Origin: FEN-1139 sp964396375
Lineage (GTDB): Bacteria; Myxococcota_A; Polyangia; Polyangiales; Polyangiaceae
NCBI GenBank assembly: GCA_964396375.1
Contig: CAYNEY010000008.1
Coordinates: forward strand, 62,001-126,000
Direction: 5' to 3'
DNA length: 64,000 nt
The notes beneath the pieces were generated by a model. That model had not been told where the DNA came from. It saw only the letters and a program-made list of their open reading frames with translations, and did no database searches. Position 1 is the first letter of the stretch, and each line of letters opens with the position of its first letter. This document shows positions 17,268 to 26,076 of this stretch, piece by piece. The translations under genes were made by a program, and so were the position numbers.

Positions 17268-18866
17268 ATGAGCGCCCTTTCTCCGCTGGTCCGACGCCGA
17301 CGGACCTTTGCCATCATCTCGCACCCGGACGCCGGCAAGACCACGCTGACGGAGAAGCTGCTCTTGTTCGGCGGCGCGATCCAGCTGGCAGGTGCCGTGA
17401 AGGCGCGTGGTGACCAGCGGCGCGCCCATTCGGACTGGATGAAGGTGGAGCGCGAACGAGGGATCTCGGTGACCGCCTCGGCCATGACCTTCGAGTGGCA
17501 GTCCACGACCCTGAACCTCCTCGATACCCCAGGCCACCAGGACTTCAGCGAGGACACCTACCGCGTGCTGAGCGCCGTCGACTCCGCGGTGATGGTCATC
17601 GACGCCGCCAAGGGGATCGAGAACCAGACGCGGAAGTTGTTCGAGGTGTGTCGGCTCCGGGACGTGCCGATCATCACCTTCATCAACAAGTTGGATCGCG
17701 AGTCCGAGGAGCCCTTCGACCTGCTCGATGAGATTGAGCAATCGCTGGCACTGGACGTCACCCCGGCGAGCTGGCCCATCGGCATGGGTCGTGACTTCTT
17801 GGGCTGCTACGATCTCTTCCGGGATCGTCTACTTCTGTTCGGGCGCAAGGAGACCGACGCCGACGGCATCGTGTGTGAGGGCCTCGACGATCCGAAGCTC
17901 GACCGCCATCTCCCCGAGTCGGCGGTGGCGCGGCTGCGCGAGGAAGTGGCGATGGCGCGGGGACTCTGCAAGCCCTTCGACGTCACCGCCTATCGCGAAG
18001 GACACATGACCCCGGTCTTCTTCGGCAGCGCCCTCAACAATTTCGGGGTCCGAGAGCTGCTCACCGGCATCGTCGACTTCGCCCCACCACCGAGGCCGAT
18101 GCGCGCGAGGGAGCGCGAGGTCGCGCCCGATGAGGAGTCCGTGAGTGGGTTCGTGTTCAAGATCCAGGCCAACATGGACCCGAAGCACCGGGATCGGGTT
18201 GCGTTCGTCCGGCTCTGTTCGGGGCACTTTCGCCGTGGCATGAAGCTGGTGCACGTGCACTCGAAGAACCCGCTGGTGGTCCACAACCCGATGCTCTTTC
18301 TGGCGCAGGATCGCGAGCTCGCCGATGAGGCGGTGGCCGGTGACATCCTCGGGATCCCCAACCATGGGAGGCTCAGGATCGGAGACACGCTGACCGAAGG
18401 CGAGACCCTCAATTTCACCGGGATCCCGAGCTTCGCGCCAGAGCTTCTGCAGCGCGTGCGCGCCACCGATCCGATGCGGGCCAAGCACCTTGGCCGCGCC
18501 CTCGAGCAGCTGGCCGAGGAGGGAGCCGCCCGGGTCTTCCGCCCGAGGAGTGGGGGCAGCCCGATCGTGGGCGTGGTCGGCTCCCTTCAGTTCGATGTGC
18601 TCGCCGATCGGATCCGCACCGAGTACGGGATCCCGGTCGTGTTCGAGCCGACCTCATACTACACAGCCAGGTGGGTCGAGACCGACGATCACAAGCACCT
18701 CAGGGATTTCCTTCAGCAGAACGAGTCTTCGGCCGCTGACGACCACGCCAACGCCCCGGTCTTCTTGGCGCGCAACTCCTGGCACCTCGACACCACGCGC
18801 AAGGATTGGCCGAAGATCACCTTCCTCGAGGTCAAGGAACAGACCTGGGCCGATTCGCCCGCGTGA
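17268..18866 (+). CDS. prfC: peptide chain release factor 3 (GTPase)
   Basis: This 532-residue translational GTPase matches RF3, which recycles RF1/RF2 from the ribosome after termination. The G1 loop SHPDAGKTT (~18-26), the switch region with RGISVTAS, DTPGHQDF (G3) and NKLD (G4) are all clear. The length and the C-terminal domains (the EYGIPVVFEP region) fit RF3 rather than EF-G. I chose the ATG at 17268 because it is the normal RF3 start, giving MSALSPLVRRRRTFAIISHP. A longer in-frame start at 17157 would run into the pyruvate kinase gene. Confidence 0.96.
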   Translation: MSALSPLVRRRRTFAIISHPDAGKTTLTEKLLLFGGAIQLAGAVKARGDQRRAHSDWMKVERERGISVTASAMTFEWQSTTLNLLDTPGHQDFSEDTYRVLSAVDSAVMVIDAAKGIENQTRKLFEVCRLRDVPIITFINKLDRESEEPFDLLDEIEQSLALDVTPASWPIGMGRDFLGCYDLFRDRLLLFGRKETDADGIVCEGLDDPKLDRHLPESAVARLREEVAMARGLCKPFDVTAYREGHMTPVFFGSALNNFGVRELLTGIVDFAPPPRPMRAREREVAPDEESVSGFVFKIQANMDPKHRDRVAFVRLCSGHFRRGMKLVHVHSKNPLVVHNPMLFLAQDRELADEAVAGDILGIPNHGRLRIGDTLTEGETLNFTGIPSFAPELLQRVRATDPMRAKHLGRALEQLAEEGAARVFRPRSGGSPIVGVVGSLQFDVLADRIRTEYGIPVVFEPTSYYTARWVETDDHKHLRDFLQQNESSAADDHANAPVFLARNSWHLDTTRKDWPKITFLEVKEQTWADSPA

Positions 18867-18922
18867 ACGCCGAGGGTGGCGCCCCGCAGCGTTCGGTGAT
18901 CCGAGAAGCGTCTTCGATTAGC

Positions 18923-19654
18923 CTACTTGGCGAGCGTCCGGATCAGCGGATCCTGCTCGCGCATCTTCGGAGAGAAGACCCGGAGTTCGGCATTGGCTCC
19001 CTCAATCGAGAGTGCCTCGAGTCCCGCTAGGGGAGCACCGAGCAGTTCGCAGTGGGTCTTCTTCACTGTCCGCCCATCCGAAGATGGCAGGGTACTGGCA
19101 GCGATCACGCGATGCTCACCCAACTCGGCGCAGGTCACCGGTTCGGGCATGCGCACGGAGAACAACGCCACCTCAGCCGGAGTCTTCTCCCAGTACTTGA
19201 GCTGGAGATTGGTCCCCTCCACACCCGTCACGGCCCGGCTCCCCGAGCAGAACCGCTCCTTCGACTGTACCAAGCGCGTATCATCCTCGGACTCACAGGT
19301 GACGTTGGCCACGCTCCGCTCCGGCGCTTGCCGCGCCTGACCCACCCAATCCGTGAAGAGAGTGATGAGCTGCTTCTTACGCGCGGCGCGCTTCGTCTTC
19401 TCAGCCGCCTTGGTCGCGATCTCGGTTTGTTTCGCGGTGATCTCCCGATCGAGGTTGGCAAGCTCGCTCGCGTCCGCACACTGTTTGTAGGCGTAGGTGC
19501 GCCAGGCAGTCGCCGCGGTCATATCCTGGGCGGTCAGCGCCTGGCGCGTAGTCGACAGCGCCTCCGCGCATTTCGCCGCATCCTTACCGCTGCACGCAGC
19601 GAGGCTGAGACTCGTGACGAGGAGCCAACCGACCGAGGCGAAGCGCTTTGTCAT
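18923..19654 (-). CDS. putative lipoprotein with coiled-coil segment
   Basis: This 243-residue protein has a lipoprotein signal peptide (SLSLAACSG, lipobox Cys at ~21). A Lys/Ala/Glu-rich coiled coil follows at about residues 60-100 (LDREITAKQTEIATKAAEKT), and the C-terminal half contains several Cys residues that could form disulfides. The ATG at 19654 precedes the signal peptide; the ATG 13 codons upstream would not. It is convergent with prfC. No family is recognised. Confidence 0.6.
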   Translation of the reverse strand: MTKRFASVGWLLVTSLSLAACSGKDAAKCAEALSTTRQALTAQDMTAATAWRTYAYKQCADASELANLDREITAKQTEIATKAAEKTKRAARKKQLITLFTDWVGQARQAPERSVANVTCESEDDTRLVQSKERFCSGSRAVTGVEGTNLQLKYWEKTPAEVALFSVRMPEPVTCAELGEHRVIAASTLPSSDGRTVKKTHCELLGAPLAGLEALSIEGANAELRVFSPKMREQDPLIRTLAK

Positions 19655-19818
19655 GGTCCCACCGGCATACTCCGGGGCTTTGGGTCGTGACAACGCAGAA
19701 CGCGATCAGGCCGATTGACCAAGCGCGTTTTGTGCATTTTGACACCGACACTGGCACGGGCCCGAGACAGCGCCCTCTCCCCCTTTACGGGCTATTCTCC
19801 CTCGGGTATCGACCCTGG

Positions 19819-20556
19819 GTGAAGAAGCCCTCCCCGCCGCGCCTCGACCAACTCACGGTACGTCTCCGCTCGCCGCTGGTCAGGGTCCAGATGATCCACA
19901 TCGCCGTCGGTGCGGCGCTCGGCTTGCTCGTGCTCGCCATCCTGCTCGCCGCCTCATTGAAGAACGCTGACTCTTCCGAGCGTGCCATGTTCGAGCGAGC
20001 AGCCTCGATGTTGCTCACCGAAACCCACGGGCCACGCATCGCCTCACTGGCCCGGATGGGGCTGCTCTCTCTCTTCTTTGCCACGGTGACCACACTCTCC
20101 CTTACGCCTATCTTCCTGGTTCGCCCCTCGGGCGTGACCACCCTGCTCCGCCGGCTGGGAACCATCTCGACCCTACCCCTCCTCGTCCTCCCGTTCCTAG
20201 CCTCCCATCCTCTGGCGCTGCTCATTCTGGCGGCATCGCCCTTCTTGACGCTGGTCAGCTTCGGGCTCGCGCTCCAGGCCGAACCCGGAGTTCCGCGCCC
20301 ACTCCGTGTGCTCACCCTCCTCACGGTGCTAGCGCTGATCGCCTACTTCGGAATGGCCACTCGCAGCCTCACGGGGTCTGGCATGAACCCGAGCACCCTC
20401 TACCCGCTCGAGAATCTGCTCACTCTTCTCCACTGCGCGTGGCTACTCCTGCTCTCCGCTGAGGTCCGCCGACGCGTGACGGCGGTGATCCTGCGGCGGA
20501 TCTCGGCTCAGAAGTCTGAGTCTACCACCGCGCCGACGTCCCGCGAGCCACACTGA
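19819..20556 (+). CDS. polytopic membrane protein, unknown function
   Basis: About 245 residues with six or so hydrophobic segments (IAVGAALGLLVLAILLAASL, a pair near IPLL/TLPLLVLPFLASHP, LLTVLALIAYFGM and LLHCAWLLLLSAEV). It has a basic C-terminus, so an inner-membrane location is likely. The start is uncertain: I suggest the GTG at 19819, before the basic residues and the first helix. The frame is open from 19648, where it would overlap the divergent lipoprotein gene. No family is recognised. Confidence 0.5.
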   Translation: MKKPSPPRLDQLTVRLRSPLVRVQMIHIAVGAALGLLVLAILLAASLKNADSSERAMFERAASMLLTETHGPRIASLARMGLLSLFFATVTTLSLTPIFLVRPSGVTTLLRRLGTISTLPLLVLPFLASHPLALLILAASPFLTLVSFGLALQAEPGVPRPLRVLTLLTVLALIAYFGMATRSLTGSGMNPSTLYPLENLLTLLHCAWLLLLSAEVRRRVTAVILRRISAQKSESTTAPTSREPH

Positions 20557-20730
20557 CCGGAACCGCTGTGGGCAACACTCCCACCCCCACGCCTTCGGGC
20601 TGTGGCCAGCCCGCTCGCGATTTTTCTTGAGCAGCCAGGCCGGTTGGGCCCACCCTAGAGGCACACGGATCGCGTTCGTTGAGGGGTTCAGCTCGATCGG
20701 GCGTTCTCCTCCAGAAAGGGGAGTGGACCG

Positions 20731-21795
20731 ATGAGCAAGTTCAGCGTCTTGCCAAAAGCCAAGTTGGCGGCCTGGGTCGACGCGCTGATCACCCAGTATC
20801 GGGTGTTTGGTCCGGTAAAGCGAGATGGTGCCTTCGCCTTCTCGGTGCTGCAGCGCGCCGACCAGATGGACCTCGGCTACGGTCAAACCCTCCTGCCCCC
20901 GAAGAAGTGCATCATCCCCCAGCGTGAACTCCTCTACTCCTACCACACCTCCGGATTCTCGGTGACACCCCACGTGAAACCAATACCGTCGGTGATCTTC
21001 GGAGTCCACACCTGTGATCAGCACGCATTTCGCCTGTTCGACAGGATCTTCGCCCATGGGTTCTCGGATCAGCACTACCGCGCACAGCGTGAGAATACGC
21101 TGGTGGTTGGGCTCGAGTGCCTGGCTCCCTGCTCGGAGGAGTCGTTCTGCCGCAGCATGGGAACCACGAGTCCTGCCGCCGACAGCTTCGATCTGCACCT
21201 GGTCGATCTCGGAGAGGATTTGTGTGTAGAAACGGGCAGCAGCCGCGGCTCTCAGGCCATCGCGAGTTTCGCGGGATTCTTCGCTGCCAGTTCCGCCGAC
21301 TTGGAGCGCCGCAACCGGGTGCTCGCGGACAAATGGGATCGCTTCCCCTACCGGCTGGATTGCGATGTCACCGATCTGCCCACCCTGCTCGGCGCCGCAC
21401 ACGAAAGCCCCCACTGGCAAGCGCTGGGGGAGCGCTGCCTGGCGTGCGGGATGTGCACCCAGGTCTGCCCCACCTGTTACTGCTTCAACATCGAAGACCG
21501 CGTGAACCTGGAGCTGACCGAGGGCGAGCGCTATCGCTCCTGGGATTCCTGCCAGATCAACGAGTTTGCACTGGTCGCTGGCGGCCACAACTTCCGCGAG
21601 AAGCGTGCGGCCCGCCAACGCCACCGGTTCTTGCGCAAAGGGAAATACCAATACGATGCCAACGACATGGTGGGCTGCGTGGGCTGTGGACGCTGCGCCT
21701 CGGCATGCCTGGTGCACATCACTCCAATCACCACCTTCAATGAGCTGTGGCGGAACCGCGAAAGCTCCACTCAACCTGCCGGGGGCCGGCCATGA
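20731..21795 (+). CDS. hydB: group 3b [NiFe] hydrogenase beta subunit (4Fe-4S)
   Basis: This 354-residue subunit carries two C-terminal 4Fe-4S clusters: the first Cys set at ~236-251 (CLACGMCTQVCPTC) and the second at ~316-326 (CVGCGRCASAC). It matches the beta subunit of bidirectional NAD(P)-linked sulfhydrogenase-type hydrogenases, passing electrons between the NiFe unit and the flavin subunit. AGGGGAGT lies about eight bases before the ATG. Its stop overlaps the ATG of the gamma subunit by four bases, and the four subunit genes run in the order beta-gamma-delta-alpha as in known group 3b operons. Confidence 0.9.
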   Translation: MSKFSVLPKAKLAAWVDALITQYRVFGPVKRDGAFAFSVLQRADQMDLGYGQTLLPPKKCIIPQRELLYSYHTSGFSVTPHVKPIPSVIFGVHTCDQHAFRLFDRIFAHGFSDQHYRAQRENTLVVGLECLAPCSEESFCRSMGTTSPAADSFDLHLVDLGEDLCVETGSSRGSQAIASFAGFFAASSADLERRNRVLADKWDRFPYRLDCDVTDLPTLLGAAHESPHWQALGERCLACGMCTQVCPTCYCFNIEDRVNLELTEGERYRSWDSCQINEFALVAGGHNFREKRAARQRHRFLRKGKYQYDANDMVGCVGCGRCASACLVHITPITTFNELWRNRESSTQPAGGRP

Positions 21796-22646
21796 GGAGC
21801 CTGCTCGAAGAAGTCCTTGAGTCTCCCTCGATCTACGTGCCAGTTCCCGCGCGTGTGGTCTCGGTCGAGACGATCACCCCGCTCGAGAAGCTGTTCACGA
21901 TCGCACTCCCGAACCACCTCTCGATTCGCCATCAGCCTGGTCAGTTCGTGCAGCTCACGGTATTTGGGGTTGGGGAGGCGCCGATCAGCATCACCTCCTC
22001 CCCGAGCCGGAGCCACAGCACCTTTGAGCTGGCGGTCCGTCGTGTGGGCGATCTGACCCGTGTGCTGCATGGGCTCACGCCCGGGGCGGTGATCGGGGTA
22101 CGAGGGCCATTTGGTCGCGGCTTTCCGCTGGAGCGTTTCCGTGGCAAGGATCTGCTGTTGGTGGCGGGTGGCTGCGGGATGGCTCCGCTGCGCTCCCTCA
22201 TCAATCAGGTATTGGATGAGCGAGGCAACTACGGTCGAGTCCAAATCCTCTATGGCGCTCGCTCACCGACCGATCTGATGTTCAAGGATGAGCTGCTTCT
22301 TTGGGAACAGCGCCCCGATGTCGATCTGCATCTCACCGTCGACGCGCCCGATCTGGGCTGGAAGGCCTGCGTCGGGATTGTTGCCAACCTCTTCCCCGAG
22401 GTGCCGGTCGATCCCCGCAACACGGTGGCGGCGATCATCGGCCCACCCGTCATGTACAAGTCGGTGATCGGCCAATGCAAACAAAAGGGCTTGGCCGACG
22501 GCAACATCTGGGTCAGCTTCGAACGGCGCATGCGCTGTGGCGTCGGAAAGTGCGGGCACTGTCAGATGAACCACATCTACACCTGTCAACGAGGTCCGGC
22601 CTTCATGTACACGGAGATCAAGGGACTGGAGGAGGCGTTCGCATGA
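21792..22646 (+). CDS. hydG: group 3b [NiFe] hydrogenase gamma subunit (FAD/NAD(P)-binding)
   Basis: This 284-residue protein belongs to the ferredoxin-NADP reductase-like family. The FAD-binding half has ISITSSPS. The NAD(P)-binding half has LVAGGCGMAPLRSL and YGARSPTDLMF. A C-terminal [2Fe-2S] cluster is indicated by Cys249, 254, 257 and 265 (CGVGKCGHC then C). It would transfer electrons to or from NAD(P)H. The ATG at 21792 overlaps the upstream stop by four bases; a longer start at 21747 would run into the beta subunit. Confidence 0.92.
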   Translation: MRSLLEEVLESPSIYVPVPARVVSVETITPLEKLFTIALPNHLSIRHQPGQFVQLTVFGVGEAPISITSSPSRSHSTFELAVRRVGDLTRVLHGLTPGAVIGVRGPFGRGFPLERFRGKDLLLVAGGCGMAPLRSLINQVLDERGNYGRVQILYGARSPTDLMFKDELLLWEQRPDVDLHLTVDAPDLGWKACVGIVANLFPEVPVDPRNTVAAIIGPPVMYKSVIGQCKQKGLADGNIWVSFERRMRCGVGKCGHCQMNHIYTCQRGPAFMYTEIKGLEEAFA

Positions 22647-23422
22647 CCCCGTCTGTCACCCCCAAGCCCCGCGTGGCCTTCTTCGACTTCACGTCCTGCG
22701 AGGGCTGCCAGCTCACCGTGATCGACACCCTCGAAACCCATCCCGAACTGCTCGACGTGGTCGAGATCGTGGAGTTCCGCGAGGCCATGACCGGAGGCGC
22801 CGAGCGCTACGACATCGCCTTCATCGAGGGTTCCTGTACCCGAGCCTCGGACGAGGCTCGCCTACGTCAGATCCGCGACCGCGCAGGGCTGGTCGTCGCC
22901 CTAGGCTCCTGCGCCCAATTGGGTGGCATCAACGCCATCAAGAACTCCATGCCGAGCCAGGAGGTGGGCCGCGCGGTCTACGGAGAACAGGCGGATTGGT
23001 TCGAGACCTACGCGGCTCGCCCCATCCACGCGGTTATCCCTGTCGACTGCGCCGTCCCTGGTTGTCCCATCAGCGAGGCTGAGTTTTTGCGCACAGTTGG
23101 GCTCTTGCTGCAAGGACGCATCCCCGAGCTCCTCGACTACCCGGTCTGTATCGAGTGCCGACTGCGGGAGAGCGCCTGCGTGTACCACCTGGGTCGTACC
23201 TGCCTCGGCCCGATCACCCGCGCCGGCTGCAACGCAATCTGCCCGGCCCGTGGCTACAAGTGCGTGGGGTGTCGAGGGCTCACCTCCAACGCCAACCTCA
23301 CCTCGCTCAAGGAGGTGATGCACGAACATGGACTCTCGGATCGGGAGATCGACGACAGTCTGGGGATGTTCCTCACCTGGTCGCTGTCCCAAAGGAGTTC
23401 GGAGGGTCCGCGTCATGACTAA
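22643..23422 (+). CDS. hydD: group 3b [NiFe] hydrogenase delta (small) subunit
   Basis: This 259-residue protein is the small [NiFe] hydrogenase subunit, related to the NADH:quinone oxidoreductase 20 kDa subunit. The first cluster ligands are in TSCEGCQLT (Cys19, Cys22), with further Cys in ALGSCA and CAVPGCPIS. The C-terminus has extra Cys-rich segments (CIECRLRESAC, CNAICPARGYKCVGCRG). The ATG at 22643 overlaps the upstream stop by four bases. The 3' end overlaps the alpha subunit ATG by eight bases. Confidence 0.93.
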   Translation: MTPSVTPKPRVAFFDFTSCEGCQLTVIDTLETHPELLDVVEIVEFREAMTGGAERYDIAFIEGSCTRASDEARLRQIRDRAGLVVALGSCAQLGGINAIKNSMPSQEVGRAVYGEQADWFETYAARPIHAVIPVDCAVPGCPISEAEFLRTVGLLLQGRIPELLDYPVCIECRLRESACVYHLGRTCLGPITRAGCNAICPARGYKCVGCRGLTSNANLTSLKEVMHEHGLSDREIDDSLGMFLTWSLSQRSSEGPRHD

Positions 23423-24704
23423 CCTCTCCGTGAACGTTCATCACGTCACGCGTGTCGAGGGCCATGGGAACATCGTGGTTCGGGTGAAGGACGGTCAGCT
23501 CGAGACCTGTCGCTTCGATGTGGTGGAAACCCCACGTTTTTTCGAGGCGATGCTGCGAGGACGGCCCTACCAAGACTGCTCACCCATCACCTCGCGGATC
23601 TGTGGGATCTGCGCGGTGGGGCATGCCACCACCTCCCTTCGCGCGACCGAGCAGGCGCTCGGCATCCAGCCCACCGAGCAAACCCGGTTGCTCCGTGAAC
23701 TCAACTTCATGGGCGAAATCCTGGACAGCCACGTCCTGCACGCCTACATGCTGGTGGCGCCGGATGCACTCTCCCTGTCGAGCGTACTCCCACTCGCAAA
23801 ATCCGCCCCCGAGGTGGTGAGGCGCGCGCTGCGCCTCAAGAAGCTGGCCGGCGATCTGTGCCGGGTCATCGCGGGTCGCCACACACACCCACTCGGGCTC
23901 GCGGTCGGAGGCTTCACCATCTTCCCCAGTAAGGAGGATCTGCTCGGGCTGAAAGACCAACTGCTGGCGGCGCGCCCGGACCTCGAGGCCACGGTAGAGC
24001 TCTTCAGTCAGCTGACGTTTCCAGACTTCGAGCGCGACACCGAGTACGTGGCGCTCCGCGCGGAAGGTCGGTACCCCTTCATCGATGGGGATATCCAGAC
24101 CTCCGAGGGCACCTGCGTACCGAAAAGCGAGTACCGCTCGATCACCAACGAGCGCGTGGTGCAGCACTGTTCGGCCAAGCACGCCCATCACCAGCGTGAT
24201 TCCTATATGGTGGGTGCCCTGGCGCGTTTCAAGCTCAATCAGTCGTTTTTGCACCCGCAGGCACGAGCTGCGGCGAGCGCGCTCGGCCTCACGCCGACCA
24301 CCACCAATCCCTATCAGAACACGGTCGCTCAAGTGGTCGAGATCGTTCACGCGGTCGAGCATGCCCTCGAGTTGGTCGATCTGCTGCTTCTCCGTGGGGT
24401 GGCGCCCGAGCCGCTGGTCTTGCCCTCGAGGCTCTCGGGAAAGGGCGTGGGGGCGTGTGAGGTACCGCGGGGGCTCCTCTTCCACGCCTATGAGTTCGAG
24501 GAGGGTCGGGTGGTCCAGGCCGACTGCGTGATCCCGACGGGTCAGAACCTGGCCAACCTCGAGCTCGACATGCGCGCTCTCGTGCCTACGCTACTGAGTG
24601 AGCCCGTCGACCTCCTCCGCTTGCGGCTGGAGATGCTGGTGCGCGCCTATGATCCTTGCATCTCCTGCTCCACGCACACCGTCACTCTCGAGTTTCTGGA
24701 TTGA
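23415..24704 (+). CDS. hydA: group 3b [NiFe] hydrogenase alpha (large, catalytic) subunit
   Basis: This 429-residue subunit holds the NiFe centre. The N-terminal pair of Cys ligands is in SRICGICAVGH (Cys63, Cys66), and the C-terminal pair is in DPCISC (Cys415, Cys418) followed by STH. The eight residues after His421 (TVTLEFLD) form a short extension of the kind removed by a maturation protease, and that protease is encoded directly downstream. The ATG at 23415 overlaps the delta gene stop by eight bases. The subunit set and the NAD(P)-binding gamma subunit place it in group 3b. Confidence 0.94.
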   Translation: MTNLSVNVHHVTRVEGHGNIVVRVKDGQLETCRFDVVETPRFFEAMLRGRPYQDCSPITSRICGICAVGHATTSLRATEQALGIQPTEQTRLLRELNFMGEILDSHVLHAYMLVAPDALSLSSVLPLAKSAPEVVRRALRLKKLAGDLCRVIAGRHTHPLGLAVGGFTIFPSKEDLLGLKDQLLAARPDLEATVELFSQLTFPDFERDTEYVALRAEGRYPFIDGDIQTSEGTCVPKSEYRSITNERVVQHCSAKHAHHQRDSYMVGALARFKLNQSFLHPQARAAASALGLTPTTTNPYQNTVAQVVEIVHAVEHALELVDLLLLRGVAPEPLVLPSRLSGKGVGACEVPRGLLFHAYEFEEGRVVQADCVIPTGQNLANLELDMRALVPTLLSEPVDLLRLRLEMLVRAYDPCISCSTHTVTLEFLD

Positions 24705-25201
24705 CCCACACGCTGGTCCTTGGCATCGGTAACCGAGCACGCGGCGATGACGGCTTCGGTGCCGCGGTGCTGGCACGACTCAGGCAGAAACTCGAAGAAA
24801 CTGGCCGTCATCCCGCTTCTGAGCTCGAACTCCGCTGGGCCGGCCTGGCAGGTCTCGAGCTGCTGCTCGACTTTGAGGGACGAGAGTGCGTGTTCGTGGT
24901 GGATGCGGTGCGGATGGGAACGACACCCGGCTCGCACCGACGCATCACGGCTCAGCACCTGCTCGATGCCGCTGTCGACCAGGGTACGCTCCACGGCTTT
25001 GGCCTCCCCATGGCCCTGCGTCTGGCGGAGGCGCTCGGGGTTCTCCCGAGAGAGTTCTGGCTCTTCGGGGTCGAACCAGCCTCCCTCGAACACGAGGAGG
25101 GTCTCTCGCCCGTGGTGCAGGCCGCCGTCGCCCCGGTCACCGACCAGCTCCTTGCCGAGTTCGAGGCCCGCGGGCTACTTCACAGAAATGTCGCGCGGTA
25201 G
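24701..25201 (+). CDS. [NiFe] hydrogenase maturation protease (HybD/HycI family)
   Basis: This 166-residue protease removes the C-terminal peptide of the large subunit after nickel insertion. The family's N-terminal motif is visible as LVLGIGNRARGDDGFG, and VVDAVRMG supplies a second nickel-binding acid. The likely start is the TTG at 24701, which overlaps the TGA of the alpha subunit in a TTGA junction, so translation is probably coupled. It closes the hydrogenase operon. Its last 22 bases overlap the convergent methyltransferase gene. No hyp maturation genes are seen in the window. Confidence 0.85.
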   Translation: MTHTLVLGIGNRARGDDGFGAAVLARLRQKLEETGRHPASELELRWAGLAGLELLLDFEGRECVFVVDAVRMGTTPGSHRRITAQHLLDAAVDQGTLHGFGLPMALRLAEALGVLPREFWLFGVEPASLEHEEGLSPVVQAAVAPVTDQLLAEFEARGLLHRNVAR

Positions 25202-26076
25202 TGGGTGAACCTTCGCCGCATCACGGCGATCGCCGTTGCGCTCTCGTCGACCAACGTGACATGGCGGCCAAGACTCGCCCCCGCTTCTCCGAAGGACCCG
25301 CTGCCCGCAAAGAAGTCGAGCAGTTGCTCGCCGGGTCGAGAGTGAACGATCACGATCCGCCGCAGCACTCCGAGTGGCTTCTGGGTCGGGTAGCCCGTCT
25401 TTTCCCTCCCAGTGGGGCTCACGATGGTGTGCCACCAAGTGTCGGTGGGGGTCTTGCCCCGCGCTGCTTTCTCCGCCCCAACCAGCCCCGGCGCAAGATA
25501 CGGGATCCTGTCGATCGCCGCATAGTCGAAGAAGTAGGCATTGGGATTCTTCGCGTACCAAAGCAGCGTGTCGTGTTTGGGTGACCAGCGGCGGCGTGAA
25601 CGGGCTCCGTAGTCATACGCCCAGATGATCTCGTTGATGAACGAGGCCCGCCCGAAGATCTGGTCGAGTGCCACTTTCACGTAGTGGACCTCCCGGTAGT
25701 CCAAATGAACGAACAGGCTCCCCTCCGGCGCGAGCAGCCGGTGCGCTTGCTCGAGGCGAGGACGCAAGAAACCAAGATAGTCGTCAAAGTGATCGGGATA
25801 GCTGGTCTCGGCCACCACGCGGCTACGATAGCGGCGCTCCTGATAGCCGCGACGGTTTCCGGCCTGGTCACGCTCGGTCACCAGGCTCTGCCGTCGCTGC
25901 TGGTGTCCGGTGTTGAAGGGTGGATCCAGATAGATGAGATGATAGCTGCCCGGCACGAAGCTTCGCACCACCTCCAGGTTGTCACCATGATGCACGGTGA
26001 CGGTGCCAGCCCCCGCTGGACAATCAGGCAGAGGAAACGGCAACGAACGCGGCCGCCCCAGTGGTTCAGTGCCCAT
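25180..26076 (-). CDS. orphan site-specific DNA methyltransferase (beta-class, DPPF)
   Basis: This 298-residue protein has the beta-class amino-methyltransferase order: the catalytic motif IV DPPFNTG comes early (~51-57) and the S-adenosylmethionine motif I FFAGSGSFGEAG late. DPPF usually marks N6-adenine or N4-cytosine methylation. The GYPTQKPLGVLRRIV segment is also typical of the family. No restriction enzyme or specificity gene is nearby. The ATG at 26076 overlaps the upstream glycosyltransferase-like gene by 11 bases; a start at 26094 is also possible. Confidence 0.85.
   Translation of the reverse strand: MGTEPLGRPRSLPFPLPDCPAGAGTVTVHHGDNLEVVRSFVPGSYHLIYLDPPFNTGHQQRRQSLVTERDQAGNRRGYQERRYRSRVVAETSYPDHFDDYLGFLRPRLEQAHRLLAPEGSLFVHLDYREVHYVKVALDQIFGRASFINEIIWAYDYGARSRRRWSPKHDTLLWYAKNPNAYFFDYAAIDRIPYLAPGLVGAEKAARGKTPTDTWWHTIVSPTGREKTGYPTQKPLGVLRRIVIVHSRPGEQLLDFFAGSGSFGEAGASLGRHVTLVDESATAIAVMRRRFTHYRATFL

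Noticed and set aside
20587..20605. Bulged hairpin with a TTCG loop before the hydrogenase operon
   Set aside because: The stem is seven pairs with a bulge and the T-run is 14 bases away; support for a terminator is weak.
20443..21774. A 443-codon open frame on the minus strand across hydB
   Set aside because: Antisense to a strongly supported hydrogenase gene, with no family resemblance.
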